From positions 1 to 58,772 of the forward strand of contig CAZPBO010000005.1 in the NCBI GenBank assembly GCA_964584815.1: 58,772 nucleotides of DNA. Reading direction: 5' to 3'. Positions 7,004 to 15,277 of the stretch are shown here, piece after piece. The notes under the pieces were generated by a model that searched no databases, had not been told where the DNA came from, and saw only the letters and a list, made by a program, of their open reading frames with translations. Position 1 is the first letter of the stretch, and every line of letters starts with the position of its first letter. Source of the DNA: CAZPBO01 sp964584815 (GTDB lineage: Bacteria; Planctomycetota; SKW154). A program made the position numbers and the translations under genes.

Positions 7004-8191
7004 ATGCTTCCTGACTACAACTTGACAGAGGAGCAGGCGCGGATGCGCCGCATCATCAGGGAGTTCACCCGTGAGTTCGTTGCTCCCGGCGCCCAGGAAC
7101 GCGACGCCACAGAAGAGTTCCCCTTTGAGTTGTTCTACGAGATGGGCAGGCGCGGTTTTGTGGGATACCCCATACCAAAGGAATACGGCGGTCAAGGAGG
7201 CTCTTTCCTGGCATACTGCACTATGGTGGAGGAGGTAGCACGGGAAGACGCCTCCGCCGCGTTGGTTATGTCCCTCAATGTCGCCCTTGTCATAACGCCA
7301 ATTATGCTTGCCGCCTCAGAGGAACAGAAAAAGAAATTCCTACCCCCCCTATGCCGCGGGGAAAAAGTCGGCTGTTTTTGCTTAACAGAACCTGAAGCGG
7401 GGTCTGACGCATCAAATCTTAAGACATATGCTGAAGAAGACGGCAACTACTATGTCCTGAACGGGGAGAAGATTTTTATCCAGCACGGCAACGCCGCGGA
7501 CTTCGCGGTGGTCGCTTGCCGCATTGCGCCCCGCCCCGGCGCAGCACCGCGCATATCCATGCTCGCTGTTGACAACTTGAAAGAAACCCGCGGAGTGAAA
7601 CAGATAAAACTGGGACGGAAGATGGGGATACGCAGCGCCACAACAGGAAGGTTGCTATTTGAGAATGTGCGTGTTCCGAAGGAGAACCTTCTGGGGCGTG
7701 TGGGATATGGTTTTCGGTATCTGATGCAGACGCTGGATGGGGGGCGGATAGGAATAGCGGCGCAGGCGGTAGGGATAGCGCTCGGGGCGTTTGAGCGGGC
7801 GGTGAAATGGGCGTGCAAGAGGCGGCAGTTTGACCAACCCCTTGTTCAGTTCGGGCAGATTCAGAGTATGCTGGCGGATTCGGCGTCACAGATTGAGGCG
7901 GCAAGGCTTCTGGTCTACCGCGCTGCTATGGCTAAAGACAACGGCGAAGACATAACATTGCCTGCCGCTATGGCAAAACTGTTTGCCACACGAGTAGCAA
8001 ACCGCGTCGCCTATAATGCCGTTCAGGTTCACGGCGGATACGGCTATATTGGCGATGTCGCAGACCTTGAACGCTTCTATCGCGATGCCCGTATCACAGA
8101 GATATATGAGGGAACAAGCCAGATACAGGAGTTGGTCATATCACGCTATTTGGCAAAAATTTGTGAGCGTTCTGGGGAGGAGGAGAAATGA
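7004..8191 (+). CDS. Acyl-CoA dehydrogenase
   Basis: A flavoenzyme that makes the alpha-beta double bond in an acyl-CoA and passes electrons to ETF. The 395-residue product has the three-part fold: an N-terminal helical part; a middle barrel with the FAD/substrate segment CFCLTEPEAGSDAS; and a C-terminal helical part with RRQFDQPLVQFGQIQ, QVHGGYGYIGD and YEGTSQIQ, whose Glu occupies the usual catalytic-base position of short/medium-chain enzymes. ATG at 7004 is chosen for its TAAGGAG site; GTG at 6980 lacks one. Chain-length specificity cannot be told. It overlaps the macro-domain gene by four bases. No other beta-oxidation gene is in the window. Confidence 0.93.
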   Translation: MLPDYNLTEEQARMRRIIREFTREFVAPGAQERDATEEFPFELFYEMGRRGFVGYPIPKEYGGQGGSFLAYCTMVEEVAREDASAALVMSLNVALVITPIMLAASEEQKKKFLPPLCRGEKVGCFCLTEPEAGSDASNLKTYAEEDGNYYVLNGEKIFIQHGNAADFAVVACRIAPRPGAAPRISMLAVDNLKETRGVKQIKLGRKMGIRSATTGRLLFENVRVPKENLLGRVGYGFRYLMQTLDGGRIGIAAQAVGIALGAFERAVKWACKRRQFDQPLVQFGQIQSMLADSASQIEAARLLVYRAAMAKDNGEDITLPAAMAKLFATRVANRVAYNAVQVHGGYGYIGDVADLERFYRDARITEIYEGTSQIQELVISRYLAKICERSGEEEK

Positions 8192-8715
8192 GGTTAGGTA
8201 AAATTGAGGTGAAATTGGTGGAAGGTGACTTAACGGAGCAGGATGTGGACGCGATAGTGAACGCGGCGAACAACCACCTGAAGATGGGAGGCGGTGTGGC
8301 AGGCGCCATAAGGCGCAAAGGTGGTGCCGAGATACAAAAAGAGTGTGACGAGATAGGACCGATAGAGATAGGTGGGGCGGCTGTGACAGGCGCGGGCAAA
8401 CTGAAGGCGCGGTATGTGATACACGCCGCAACGATGGGAATGGACTTTCGCACAAACAGTGAAATAATCCGCGCCGCTACGCGAAGCACCCTTAAGCAGG
8501 CGGCAAAACTGGGCATAAAGTCGCTGGCGTTTCCGGCGCTCGGATGCGGCGTCGGCGGCTTCCCTCCGAAAGAGTGCGCAAAAATCCTCCTTGAGGAAAT
8601 CCGCGACCACGCAAAAGGCAACACCTCCCTTCAAGAGGTGCGTCTTGTGCTTTACGGTAAGCCCACATACAACGCCTTCAAGGAAGTCTATGACTCTTTC
8701 CAGCCAGGAACTTGA
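8188..8715 (+). CDS. Macro-domain protein (ADP-ribose / O-acetyl-ADP-ribose hydrolase type)
   Basis: A stand-alone 175-residue macro domain. Residues 22-41 hold the ligand loop AIVNAANNHLKMGGGVAGAI, and FPALGCGVGGFPP around 110-122 is the second phosphate loop; both are typical of MacroD-type enzymes that cleave O-acetyl-ADP-ribose or remove mono-ADP-ribose. The ATG overlaps the acyl-CoA dehydrogenase stop (ATGA), so the two are coupled. The enzyme could act on acylated ADP-ribose, but the link to acyl-CoA metabolism is only inferred from position. Confidence 0.92.
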   Translation: MRLGKIEVKLVEGDLTEQDVDAIVNAANNHLKMGGGVAGAIRRKGGAEIQKECDEIGPIEIGGAAVTGAGKLKARYVIHAATMGMDFRTNSEIIRAATRSTLKQAAKLGIKSLAFPALGCGVGGFPPKECAKILLEEIRDHAKGNTSLQEVRLVLYGKPTYNAFKEVYDSFQPGT

Positions 8716-8718
8716 TGA

Positions 8719-9417
8719 ATGAACGGAGAAGAAAAAAGCAGACAGCGGGGTGTTCCCACGCCAATAGGCGGCAGGCGTCGTGCAGGTAGAGGTTTTTTGC
8801 TTCTGCCGCTTGTGGTAAGCGTCATCTGCGCCCTTGTCTCGGTCGCTCTGCTTATCGCAAGCGCCACCCCGAAACTGATACCCGTTCCGCTTGTCGGGAC
8901 GGTGATTTGCGGTTTTATGCTGCGGCTCTCCCTCAACAGAGAAAACGGCTTCGGTGCCACCGCCGCCAAAGTCATAACCGCGCTTTCTCTTATCACCTGT
9001 ATGTTCTCTTTTGTGGCGTGGATTCCGCTGATCACCTTTAAAGGAATCGTCAAAGAGTCGTCCCCTCGCTACAAAGCAATCGTCACACTTAAGGCTCTGC
9101 GCAACTCTGTAACAGAGCGCACAAAAGGTAAACCCCTCCCAGAAGCCATCCAGCCTCAAAAACTCCTTTACGGAGAATGGGAAAAGACCGCCGAAAACAC
9201 CTTTCTCCACAAGGGAGCAACCTATAGGTATCTCGTTTCACCCAATAGAAGGCACTTCATAATCGTCTGCTTATTTAAGAAAAAGAAAATACTGCTTCTC
9301 ATCAGTGAGAAAGGAGAGGTTCGTGAAATCGCTCCACCATCCTCACAGGCGCATCTTCCTGATGACTACGGGGAAGCCGCAAACATGTTTCAGAAAGCGC
9401 AACCTATTGGAGAATAA
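8719..9417 (+). CDS. Membrane protein of unknown function (first of a similar pair)
   Basis: Not recognised. The 232-residue protein has an Arg-rich N-terminus, about three transmembrane segments between residues 25 and 115 (LLLPLVVSVICALVSVALLI, then LVGTVICGFMLRLSL and VITALSLITCMFSFVAWIPL), and a soluble C-terminal domain of about 115 residues containing YRYLVSPNRRHFIIVCLFKKKK and a GEVREI strand. That last domain resembles the end of the next protein (GYEFKL...FFLLAD...GEIRYG), and the order of parts is the same. It starts 3 bases after the macro-domain gene, so it belongs to the same operon. No catalytic motif is visible. Confidence 0.75.
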   Translation: MNGEEKSRQRGVPTPIGGRRRAGRGFLLLPLVVSVICALVSVALLIASATPKLIPVPLVGTVICGFMLRLSLNRENGFGATAAKVITALSLITCMFSFVAWIPLITFKGIVKESSPRYKAIVTLKALRNSVTERTKGKPLPEAIQPQKLLYGEWEKTAENTFLHKGATYRYLVSPNRRHFIIVCLFKKKKILLLISEKGEVREIAPPSSQAHLPDDYGEAANMFQKAQPIGE

Positions 9418-9436
9418 CGCTGACGACGATTATAAT
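9407..9436 (+). promoter_or_regulatory. Possible internal promoter
   Basis: TTGGAG at 9407-9412, 18-base spacer, perfect TATAAT at 9431-9436, followed by the gene starting at 9462 with GGAGGGGG before its ATG. The -35 box overlaps the end of the preceding gene. Confidence 0.45.
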
Positions 9437-9461
9437 TCTTTGGACGGTGGAGGGGGAATAG

Positions 9462-10262
9462 ATGGCGCCGTCGCGGTATGAGCGCTTCCTTGAGCCCGAA
9501 CCTGAACCTCGCAGTCGCACAGATGGCGCCCCATCGCGTCCATACCAGCCGCATCCTGTTCCTGTGCCCATAACCAGCCCTATGGATGAGCAGAAGGCGG
9601 CAACCATTTTCCTTATCGCAGGTTTTGCTGCGCTGATTCTGTGCATCGTCGCCCTCGTTAAAGCGGTGGCAGAAAAGGCTGACCTCTTGGAAGGAACTGT
9701 GGGCGTTGTGGTCTGGGTAATAGCGATTCCACTTGTGTCTGCCGCGGCAACAGGGTGCATGGCTTACTTTCTGCGGCGGTTTGAACAAACAATGCTTAAA
9801 ACACCCGCTATGATTGTCTGTATAGTCGCCTGCATTTTTGCCGTGGTGGTGGCACATCTGGGTATGATTGAGGCTGCTATGCCCAACACGCCACGGGCAC
9901 TGCAACTGGTCGCAACCATCACCACGCGCCTGATAAAACTCTCCGCAAAAGGTGGTCTGCTAAAAGGAGATGACGCTCTCCGCACCGCTGCGTCCGACCG
10001 CACAGACCTCCTCTGGACAGCGCACGGCTTCACAAGACACGGCTATGAGTTCAAACTCCACATCAACAAAAAGAATTGCCGTCAATTCTTCCTGTTGGCA
10101 GACCCATCTTCAGTCTTCGGTTCCGCGCCCGCATTTATCGCGAACGAAAAAGGCGAAATCCGCTACGGAATTCCCAGACAGCGTCAGTTCTGGGGCACTG
10201 ATTACAACAAACTCTCAAAAATCTTCGCTGAATTCAGACCGCTTAAGGGCAAGAAAAAATAG
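9462..10262 (+). CDS. Membrane protein of unknown function (second of a similar pair)
   Basis: Not recognised. The 266-residue protein has a Pro/Glu-rich N-terminus of about 40 residues, three hydrophobic segments (ATIFLIAGFAALILCIVALV, VGVVVWVIAIPLVSAAATG, MIVCIVACIFAVVVAHLGM), and a C-terminal domain of about 120 residues with GYEFKLHINKKNCRQFFLLA and FIANEKGEIRYG. The plan matches the previous gene: soluble tail, three membrane segments, then a domain whose strands read like a secreted pilin-type head. The two are probably old paralogues, although identity is low. Both are small enough to be parts of one membrane complex. Downstream context is cut by the assembly gap. Confidence 0.75.
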   Translation: MAPSRYERFLEPEPEPRSRTDGAPSRPYQPHPVPVPITSPMDEQKAATIFLIAGFAALILCIVALVKAVAEKADLLEGTVGVVVWVIAIPLVSAAATGCMAYFLRRFEQTMLKTPAMIVCIVACIFAVVVAHLGMIEAAMPNTPRALQLVATITTRLIKLSAKGGLLKGDDALRTAASDRTDLLWTAHGFTRHGYEFKLHINKKNCRQFFLLADPSSVFGSAPAFIANEKGEIRYGIPRQRQFWGTDYNKLSKIFAEFRPLKGKKK

Positions 10263-10267
10263 AGCGT

Positions 10268-10362
10268 TTGAGGAAAGCGTCCTCTTTTGGGGGAACAGCG
10301 ATTAGGCGTTTGGCGGCAGTAGTTCTTCTGGGAGTTTTGGGTGTGGCGGTTCTGACCACCCG
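10268..10362 (+). CDS. 5' fragment of a gene cut by an assembly gap
   Basis: About 32 codons from a TTG at 10268, five bases after the previous stop. The translation has a basic start and then a hydrophobic stretch (LAAVVLLGVLGVAVLTT) that looks like a signal peptide or membrane anchor. It runs into the N run, so its length and identity are unknown. It need not belong to the same gene as the coding sequence beyond the gap, even though the reading frame happens to stay open across the 100 Ns. Confidence 0.4.
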
Positions 10363-10462
10363 NNNNNNNNNNNNNNNNNNNNNNNNNNNNNNNNNNNNNN
10401 NNNNNNNNNNNNNNNNNNNNNNNNNNNNNNNNNNNNNNNNNNNNNNNNNNNNNNNNNNNNNN
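10363..10462. other. Assembly gap of 100 N
   Basis: Exactly 100 undetermined bases, the usual placeholder for a scaffold join of unknown length. Any number of bases or genes may be missing, and the two flanks may be joined only by read-pair evidence. Confidence 0.99.
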
Positions 10463-10738
10463 TGCAAGGCGTGCGGATTTGAGACGATGCTCCTACCAGA
10501 ATTCAGGGGGCAGAAGGTGCGCTGCCCGAAATGCGGTGCGGTGGGAGAGGTGCCAGGCGATGTGGTGGAGCGTGAGGGCAAACTGCGGAGCGTGGAAAGA
10601 CGCCTCCAGAAACAGCGTCCTCAACGAACCGCCGACGCAAAAATGCAGCCTCAAGCAAGCAAAAAGGGGCTTGTGATGGCGATTCTGATACTCTGTGCGG
10701 GTGCTGCGGTGGCATTGTTGCTTTGGTTGGCGTTATAA
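10463..10738 (+). CDS. 3' fragment: zinc-ribbon protein with a C-terminal membrane anchor
   Basis: The surviving 91 residues begin CKACGFETMLLPEFRGQKVRC (positions 1-21 of the fragment) followed by PKCG, two CxxC knuckles of a zinc ribbon. A charged linker and one C-terminal hydrophobic segment (GLVMAILILCAGAAVALLLW) follow. Short zinc-ribbon proteins with a tail anchor are common in planctomycetes. The start lies in the gap. Only the zinc-ribbon and anchor are certain; there is no function to assign. Confidence 0.7.
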   Translation, partial: CKACGFETMLLPEFRGQKVRCPKCGAVGEVPGDVVEREGKLRSVERRLQKQRPQRTADAKMQPQASKKGLVMAILILCAGAAVALLLWLAL

Positions 10739-10750
10739 TTGGTCTTCATC

Positions 10751-10778
10751 TTGATGAATGCGGCAGCGGGGGTATAAT
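10751..10778 (+). promoter_or_regulatory. Sigma-70 promoter of the DUF6754-type operon
   Basis: TTGATG at 10751-10756, 16-base spacer, perfect TATAAT at 10773-10778, then the ATG at 10802. It is the only strong promoter seen before the chain of closely spaced genes that runs from 10802 to 20262. Confidence 0.65.
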
Positions 10779-10801
10779 GTGTGCGCGATTGGGGGTAGGC
10801 G

Positions 10802-11923
10802 ATGGCATACGCGTTTACGCCGGGATTAAGGGTTTCTGCGGCGACGCTGATAGAAAGGGAACGGGTATTGCCCTTGGACGGGGAGGTTCTGGTTGAGACG
10901 GGGCAGAAGGTCGGTGCCGAAGATGTGGTCGCCCGCACAGAGTTGCCGGGCGATGTGGAGACCGTCAATGTGGTCGGGCGTCTTGCTATTGAGCCGTCAG
11001 ACATCCGCCGATACATGCTCAAAAAGGAAGGAGACCCCGTCAAGGCGGGCGAACCCATCGCCGAAACAAAACCTCTCATCAAATGGTTCAAGACAGTCAT
11101 AAAATCGCCTGTTGACGGCACCATTGAATCTGTCTCCGAGGTGACAGGACAGGTCCTTATCCGCCTTCCTTCAAAACCGGTTGAGGTTCACGCCTACATT
11201 GATGGTGTGGTAAGCAAAACAATCCCAAAACAGGGCTGTGTGATAAGAACATACGCCACCTTCATTCAGGGAATATTCGGCATAGGAAAAGAGCGTTGGG
11301 GGACGCTGCGTCTTCGTGCCGATGGTGCCGACGACACGCTAACTCCCGAGAAGATAAAGGAGGATGACCGAGGCGCTATTTTGATTGCCGGAGCCCTCAC
11401 CACAAAAGAGGCGATTCTTAAGGCTTTTGAATGCGGCGTTGTGGGCATAATCACAGGCGGACTGAACGCTGTGGACATAAAAGCGGTCCTCGGCTACGAT
11501 ATCGGTGTTGCCATAACAGGGCACGAAGAAACGCCCACCACAATTGTGGTCACAGAGGGATTCGGCAAATTGGCAATGGCGCAGCGAACATGGGAGTTGC
11601 TTGCTCGTTGCGATACAAAGAAAGCCAGTATATCAGGTGCCACCCAAATAAGGGCGGGTGTGATAAGACCGGAAGTGATAGTGCCGCTGGGAAAGGATGT
11701 GCCAGAAGATGCGCCGCAAAAAGAACGCGACGCTCTTAAAGAAGGAGATACTGTGCGCATAATCCGTGCACCATATTTCGGACTGATAGGCACTGTGACG
11801 AAACTGATACCCGAACTGCAGAAAGTGGAGTCCGAAAGCCGTTTGCGCGTGCTGCAGGTCAGACTCAAAAACGGTGAGGTGCTGACGGTGCCGCGGGCGA
11901 ATGTGGAACTGGTTGAGGAGTGA
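10802..11923 (+). CDS. Uncharacterised barrel-sandwich plus KOW-like protein (operon gene A)
   Basis: A soluble 373-residue protein with no signal peptide or membrane segment. Two stretches read like biotinyl/lipoyl-type barrel-sandwich folds: PLDGEVLVETGQKVGAEDVV (24-43) and KSPVDGTIESVSEVTGQVLI (about 99-118). A middle alpha/beta part includes GAILIAGALTTKEAILKAF and CGVVGIITGGLNAVDI. Near the C-terminus EGDTVRIIRAPYFGLIGTVT (about 320-340) is a KOW/SH3-like strand pair. The N-terminal part is reminiscent of RnfC and of secretion adaptor proteins, but no catalytic or cofactor lysine is evident. It is first in the operon and ends four bases before gene B. A cytoplasmic scaffold or adaptor for the membrane partners is a guess. 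Confidence 0.8.
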   Translation: MAYAFTPGLRVSAATLIERERVLPLDGEVLVETGQKVGAEDVVARTELPGDVETVNVVGRLAIEPSDIRRYMLKKEGDPVKAGEPIAETKPLIKWFKTVIKSPVDGTIESVSEVTGQVLIRLPSKPVEVHAYIDGVVSKTIPKQGCVIRTYATFIQGIFGIGKERWGTLRLRADGADDTLTPEKIKEDDRGAILIAGALTTKEAILKAFECGVVGIITGGLNAVDIKAVLGYDIGVAITGHEETPTTIVVTEGFGKLAMAQRTWELLARCDTKKASISGATQIRAGVIRPEVIVPLGKDVPEDAPQKERDALKEGDTVRIIRAPYFGLIGTVTKLIPELQKVESESRLRVLQVRLKNGEVLTVPRANVELVEE

Positions 11924-11927
11924 GACA

Positions 11928-14627
11928 ATGAGGCGTTTTCTCACCATTTTGGGCGTTCTGGCTGCAGGAGCGCTGCTTCTGGGACAGGGCGCTCCGCCGC
12001 AGCCCAAATATTTCCGCGCCGAAGATTACCCAAACGACAGCGGCGGCAAAATCCTCCTCGTCTGGGGCTCCTCTAACGCCGACAACCTCTCAGACCTCAA
12101 AATTGACAAAGTGTTCAACGAAAAGTTTAAGCAAGTCCTGCCAAAACTGCGTGCGCAGGCACAAGAAGCGCTCAAGAACGCCTCCGGACCCGCCGCTGAC
12201 TACCTCTTCACCCGCCTCCTCACCATTGCACGAAAAAATTTCCGCAACTCCATCGCAAAGGAAATGCGCCAAAAAGAGAAAAAACCTCCCCTCACATACA
12301 TCATCCAATATTCCAAAGGCAAATCCCAACAGCGTCTTAAACTCGCGGAAGTCGCCTCAAACGCGAATCTTCAGGGCACAAACACCGTTCTTTTCGGCAA
12401 CTATCCTTGCGACCCTTACGGACATTTTCTTGTGGTTGATGTAACCGAGCAGATATGCGAGAAGGAGAAAGAGGCTTACGAGAAAGGGGTGTTGGCGACA
12501 GCGACAAAAGAGCAGATGGCGCTTGAACGGTTTGAGCAGCGCGCAGACAGCCGCCAACAGGCTCTGCAAGACGCCACAGCCAAACTGGCGCTTCTTGCCT
12601 CTCTCCGATTCTTACACACACACCTTCAAAACAAATCTCCGACAGAGGAGCACGCAAAAGACCTTCTGTGGCTGTGCGAAAAGGTTCTGAAGGCGCTTGG
12701 GGTGCCAGAGAAAGCAAAGATATTTGATATGAAGTTGGAAGGTGAAGGGGCAGGAATACGCCTTTTGCGTGCGGCTTGGAACAAGGCGTTGTCGGATGTT
12801 GTAGGCGGCGCCTATTTCCGCAGGAATTGGTATCCGCTGACGGAGCAGGTGACGGCTGCTGTGCTCCAAATCCGCCAGGATATAACCAAGCGGCGGGACC
12901 TCGCAACCAGCAACTATGATGCGCTTTCCGAACGCTTAAAAAACCTTATGGAACGCGAAAAAGCGCTTGCGGCTATCAATGCTGCCGCCCTTAAAGAGCC
13001 CGCCGCCTCCGACGCGCTCAAAACCCTCAAAGACGAAATAGAAAAAGAAAAGCAACAACTGGGTGATAAGAGCAGCGTTGAAAGGCGTCTTGCGGAATTT
13101 AAGCAACAGGAGAGGGAAGCCCAAGACGACCTCGCCCGCTTTGCGCGCGTTGTCTCATCTTTTATCAGCACATACAAAGCGTTCCTCCGCGACCTAGCGG
13201 AGAAGGCGCAGCAAATTTTCGGCAAAGTTCCGCCACCAAACGCCGACGCGCTCTATGCCGCCGCCAGCGACGACTGGGAACGCTTCGTTAGACGCCTGTC
13301 CACCTTCAGCGGCGTCTGCCACCTCCTTGATAACCAGATTATTGAGCGTCTTTCTCCGTGGTTTAAGGAAGCAAATCTGCCGCTTAAAGTGGAGTTTACC
13401 GTGCCGCAGGGCACAGAAACCGCATACACAACCACCTTAAAGAGCCTAACGGATGAGGTGATAACGCTTGAGAGGTTGGGCAAACTCGGCGTTATGGAGA
13501 AGTTCAAGAAGACGCTTCTGGGTGAGGCGGCGTCCTGCGCTGGTCCTTTCGGACACTGGGGGAGCAAGGACGCAAAGGGAGTGGCTGGTTCGCTTCATTT
13601 TATGGCGCTTGCGCTTGAAGAGGCGGCAAAGGGCGAGCCCGATAAGGCAGCGGTTTTCCATCAGGCGTCCAACATTCTGCGAAAACTCTGGGACGACTAC
13701 TGCGAAGCACTTCGGTTGGTCAAGTTGAAGCGCAAAAAAGCGCTTGAGGACGCAACCCGCCAGACAATAACATTTTATCTCTCAATGCGCCAAGGCGAAG
13801 GCGACGCCGCCAAAACCTATTTTGTGGCTGCAGCAAAAGCACAGGCGCTGCCCAATCTCTTCCACACAGGCAAAATAACCACGCTTGTTTTAGCGCTGCT
13901 TGCCTGCGGGTTGGTCTATCTGTTCATCCGCCTTGCCCGTGGTGGAAAGGAACTGTTTATCCGCAAAATACCGGGGCTTGACGCGGTGGACGAGGCGGTG
14001 GGACGCGCCACCGAGATGGGGCGTCCCGTCTACTTCATCACAGGCTTAGGCAGTATGGACGCCCTACCTGTTATAGCCGCAATAAACATTCTGGGGCGCA
14101 TCGCAAGGAAAACCGCCGAACACGACACCCGCCTCCGTATGCCCTGCTACGACCCCATTGTGATGAGCGTTGCGCAGGAGGTGGTGAAGGAGGCGGCGAC
14201 AGCGGTCGGACGCCCCGACACCTTCCGCAAAGATGACATATTCTTCGTGGCGCAGGAGCAGTTCGCCTATGCCGCCGCCGTTGACGGAATGTTCGTCCGC
14301 GAAAAACCCGCCACCATCTTCTATATGGGTATGTTCTATGCCGAATCGCTGCTTCTGGCGGAAACCGGCGCTACCGTCGGCGCTATACAAATTGCCGGCA
14401 CCGACTCCTACTCACAACTTCCCTTCTTTATCACCGCCTGCGACTACACCCTTATCGGTGAGGAACTATACGCCGCCAGCGCATACCTCTCCCGTGAGCC
14501 CGTCCTGCTGGGCTCCCTCCGTGGGCAGGACACTATGAAAGGTCTTATTATGCTGGCGATACTTCTGGGATTTGTGCTGTCTTTGTTCGGAGTGGATATA
14601 ATCAGGCTGCTGTTTGTGGAAGGATAA
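11928..14627 (+). CDS. Secreted coiled-coil protein with membrane-anchored DUF6754-type domain (gene B)
   Basis: An 899-residue protein. The start at 11928 gives a clear signal peptide (RRFLTILGVLAAGALLLGQG). A short fibronectin-like motif follows (EDYPNDSGGKILLVW, about 33-47), then about 600 mostly helical, charged extracytoplasmic residues including a likely coiled coil around 320-420. A membrane segment (LVLALLACGLVYLFIRLA, about 651-669) leads to a conserved domain of about 195 residues with RPVYFITGLGSMDALPVIAA, RMPCYDPIVMSVAQEVVKEA, and FYMGMFYAESLLLAETGA, which resembles DUF6754. A last hydrophobic helix closes the protein. By the positive-inside pattern the conserved domain should be cytoplasmic. 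No function is known to me for this family. Confidence 0.82.
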   Translation: MRRFLTILGVLAAGALLLGQGAPPQPKYFRAEDYPNDSGGKILLVWGSSNADNLSDLKIDKVFNEKFKQVLPKLRAQAQEALKNASGPAADYLFTRLLTIARKNFRNSIAKEMRQKEKKPPLTYIIQYSKGKSQQRLKLAEVASNANLQGTNTVLFGNYPCDPYGHFLVVDVTEQICEKEKEAYEKGVLATATKEQMALERFEQRADSRQQALQDATAKLALLASLRFLHTHLQNKSPTEEHAKDLLWLCEKVLKALGVPEKAKIFDMKLEGEGAGIRLLRAAWNKALSDVVGGAYFRRNWYPLTEQVTAAVLQIRQDITKRRDLATSNYDALSERLKNLMEREKALAAINAAALKEPAASDALKTLKDEIEKEKQQLGDKSSVERRLAEFKQQEREAQDDLARFARVVSSFISTYKAFLRDLAEKAQQIFGKVPPPNADALYAAASDDWERFVRRLSTFSGVCHLLDNQIIERLSPWFKEANLPLKVEFTVPQGTETAYTTTLKSLTDEVITLERLGKLGVMEKFKKTLLGEAASCAGPFGHWGSKDAKGVAGSLHFMALALEEAAKGEPDKAAVFHQASNILRKLWDDYCEALRLVKLKRKKALEDATRQTITFYLSMRQGEGDAAKTYFVAAAKAQALPNLFHTGKITTLVLALLACGLVYLFIRLARGGKELFIRKIPGLDAVDEAVGRATEMGRPVYFITGLGSMDALPVIAAINILGRIARKTAEHDTRLRMPCYDPIVMSVAQEVVKEAATAVGRPDTFRKDDIFFVAQEQFAYAAAVDGMFVREKPATIFYMGMFYAESLLLAETGATVGAIQIAGTDSYSQLPFFITACDYTLIGEELYAASAYLSREPVLLGSLRGQDTMKGLIMLAILLGFVLSLFGVDIIRLLFVEG

Positions 14628-14638
14628 GGAGTTAAGCC

Positions 14639-15277
14639 ATGATATTCTGGAAGCGAACGCTTCCGCTTGCGATTGCGTTCTGCTTTGGTGTTCTGATGCT
14701 GGTGATTTATTTTGTGCCGCATCAGATATCGCGCACGATTGAGGACCAGATGTCACGCTGGGGGCAGATAATCAGCGCTTTCGCGCTGGTTGTGGGACTG
14801 GCGAGTCTGCTCAACATGCACATAACGCGCATAAGACGCCGCGTTGCCGGATGGGGCTACAGCGCCGTGACCATCACCGCCCTTGTCGTCTATACTGTGC
14901 TTGGCTTTATCTCGGCAGGGTCAGCAAAGAGCGACACGCTTTTCGGCTGGGGCTACAACTGGGTCTATGTGCCGCTTATGTCAACGATGTTTTCTGTTCT
15001 TGCGTTTTTCATAGCGTCGGCGGCATATAGGGCATTCCGCGCAAGAAGTGTTGAGGCATCTATCCTGCTTGTTGTGGCGGTGGTGGTGATGCTGGAGCGT
15101 GTGCCGCTTGGCGCATACATAACCGACGCCATTCCACAAACAGCCCAGTTCATTATGCAGATACCGAATATGGCTGCACGACGCGCCATATTTATCGGCA
15201 TCGCCTTGGGCGTTGTGGCAACATCACTGCGCATAATTTTGGGCATTGAACGCGCCTACCTTGGAGGAGGCGACTGA
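14639..15277 (+). CDS. Polytopic membrane protein (operon gene C)
   Basis: Not recognised. The 212-residue, almost wholly hydrophobic protein has about six membrane helices, starting with LPLAIAFCFGVLMLVIYFV and ending with AIFIGIALGVVATSLRIILG. Positively charged loops (TRIRRRVAGWGYS, YRAFRARS) fit cytoplasmic turns. The loop FGWGYNWVYVPLM may face outside. AAGGAG lies before the ATG at 14639, 11 bases after gene B, and the stop overlaps the ATG of gene D. It probably forms a complex with the neighbouring membrane proteins. Confidence 0.75.
   Translation: MIFWKRTLPLAIAFCFGVLMLVIYFVPHQISRTIEDQMSRWGQIISAFALVVGLASLLNMHITRIRRRVAGWGYSAVTITALVVYTVLGFISAGSAKSDTLFGWGYNWVYVPLMSTMFSVLAFFIASAAYRAFRARSVEASILLVVAVVVMLERVPLGAYITDAIPQTAQFIMQIPNMAARRAIFIGIALGVVATSLRIILGIERAYLGGGD

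Noticed and set aside
8230..9210. A 326-codon minus-strand frame opposite the macro-domain and membrane-protein genes
   Set aside because: It is Cys/His/Arg-rich without any family pattern, and the plus-strand macro domain is certain.
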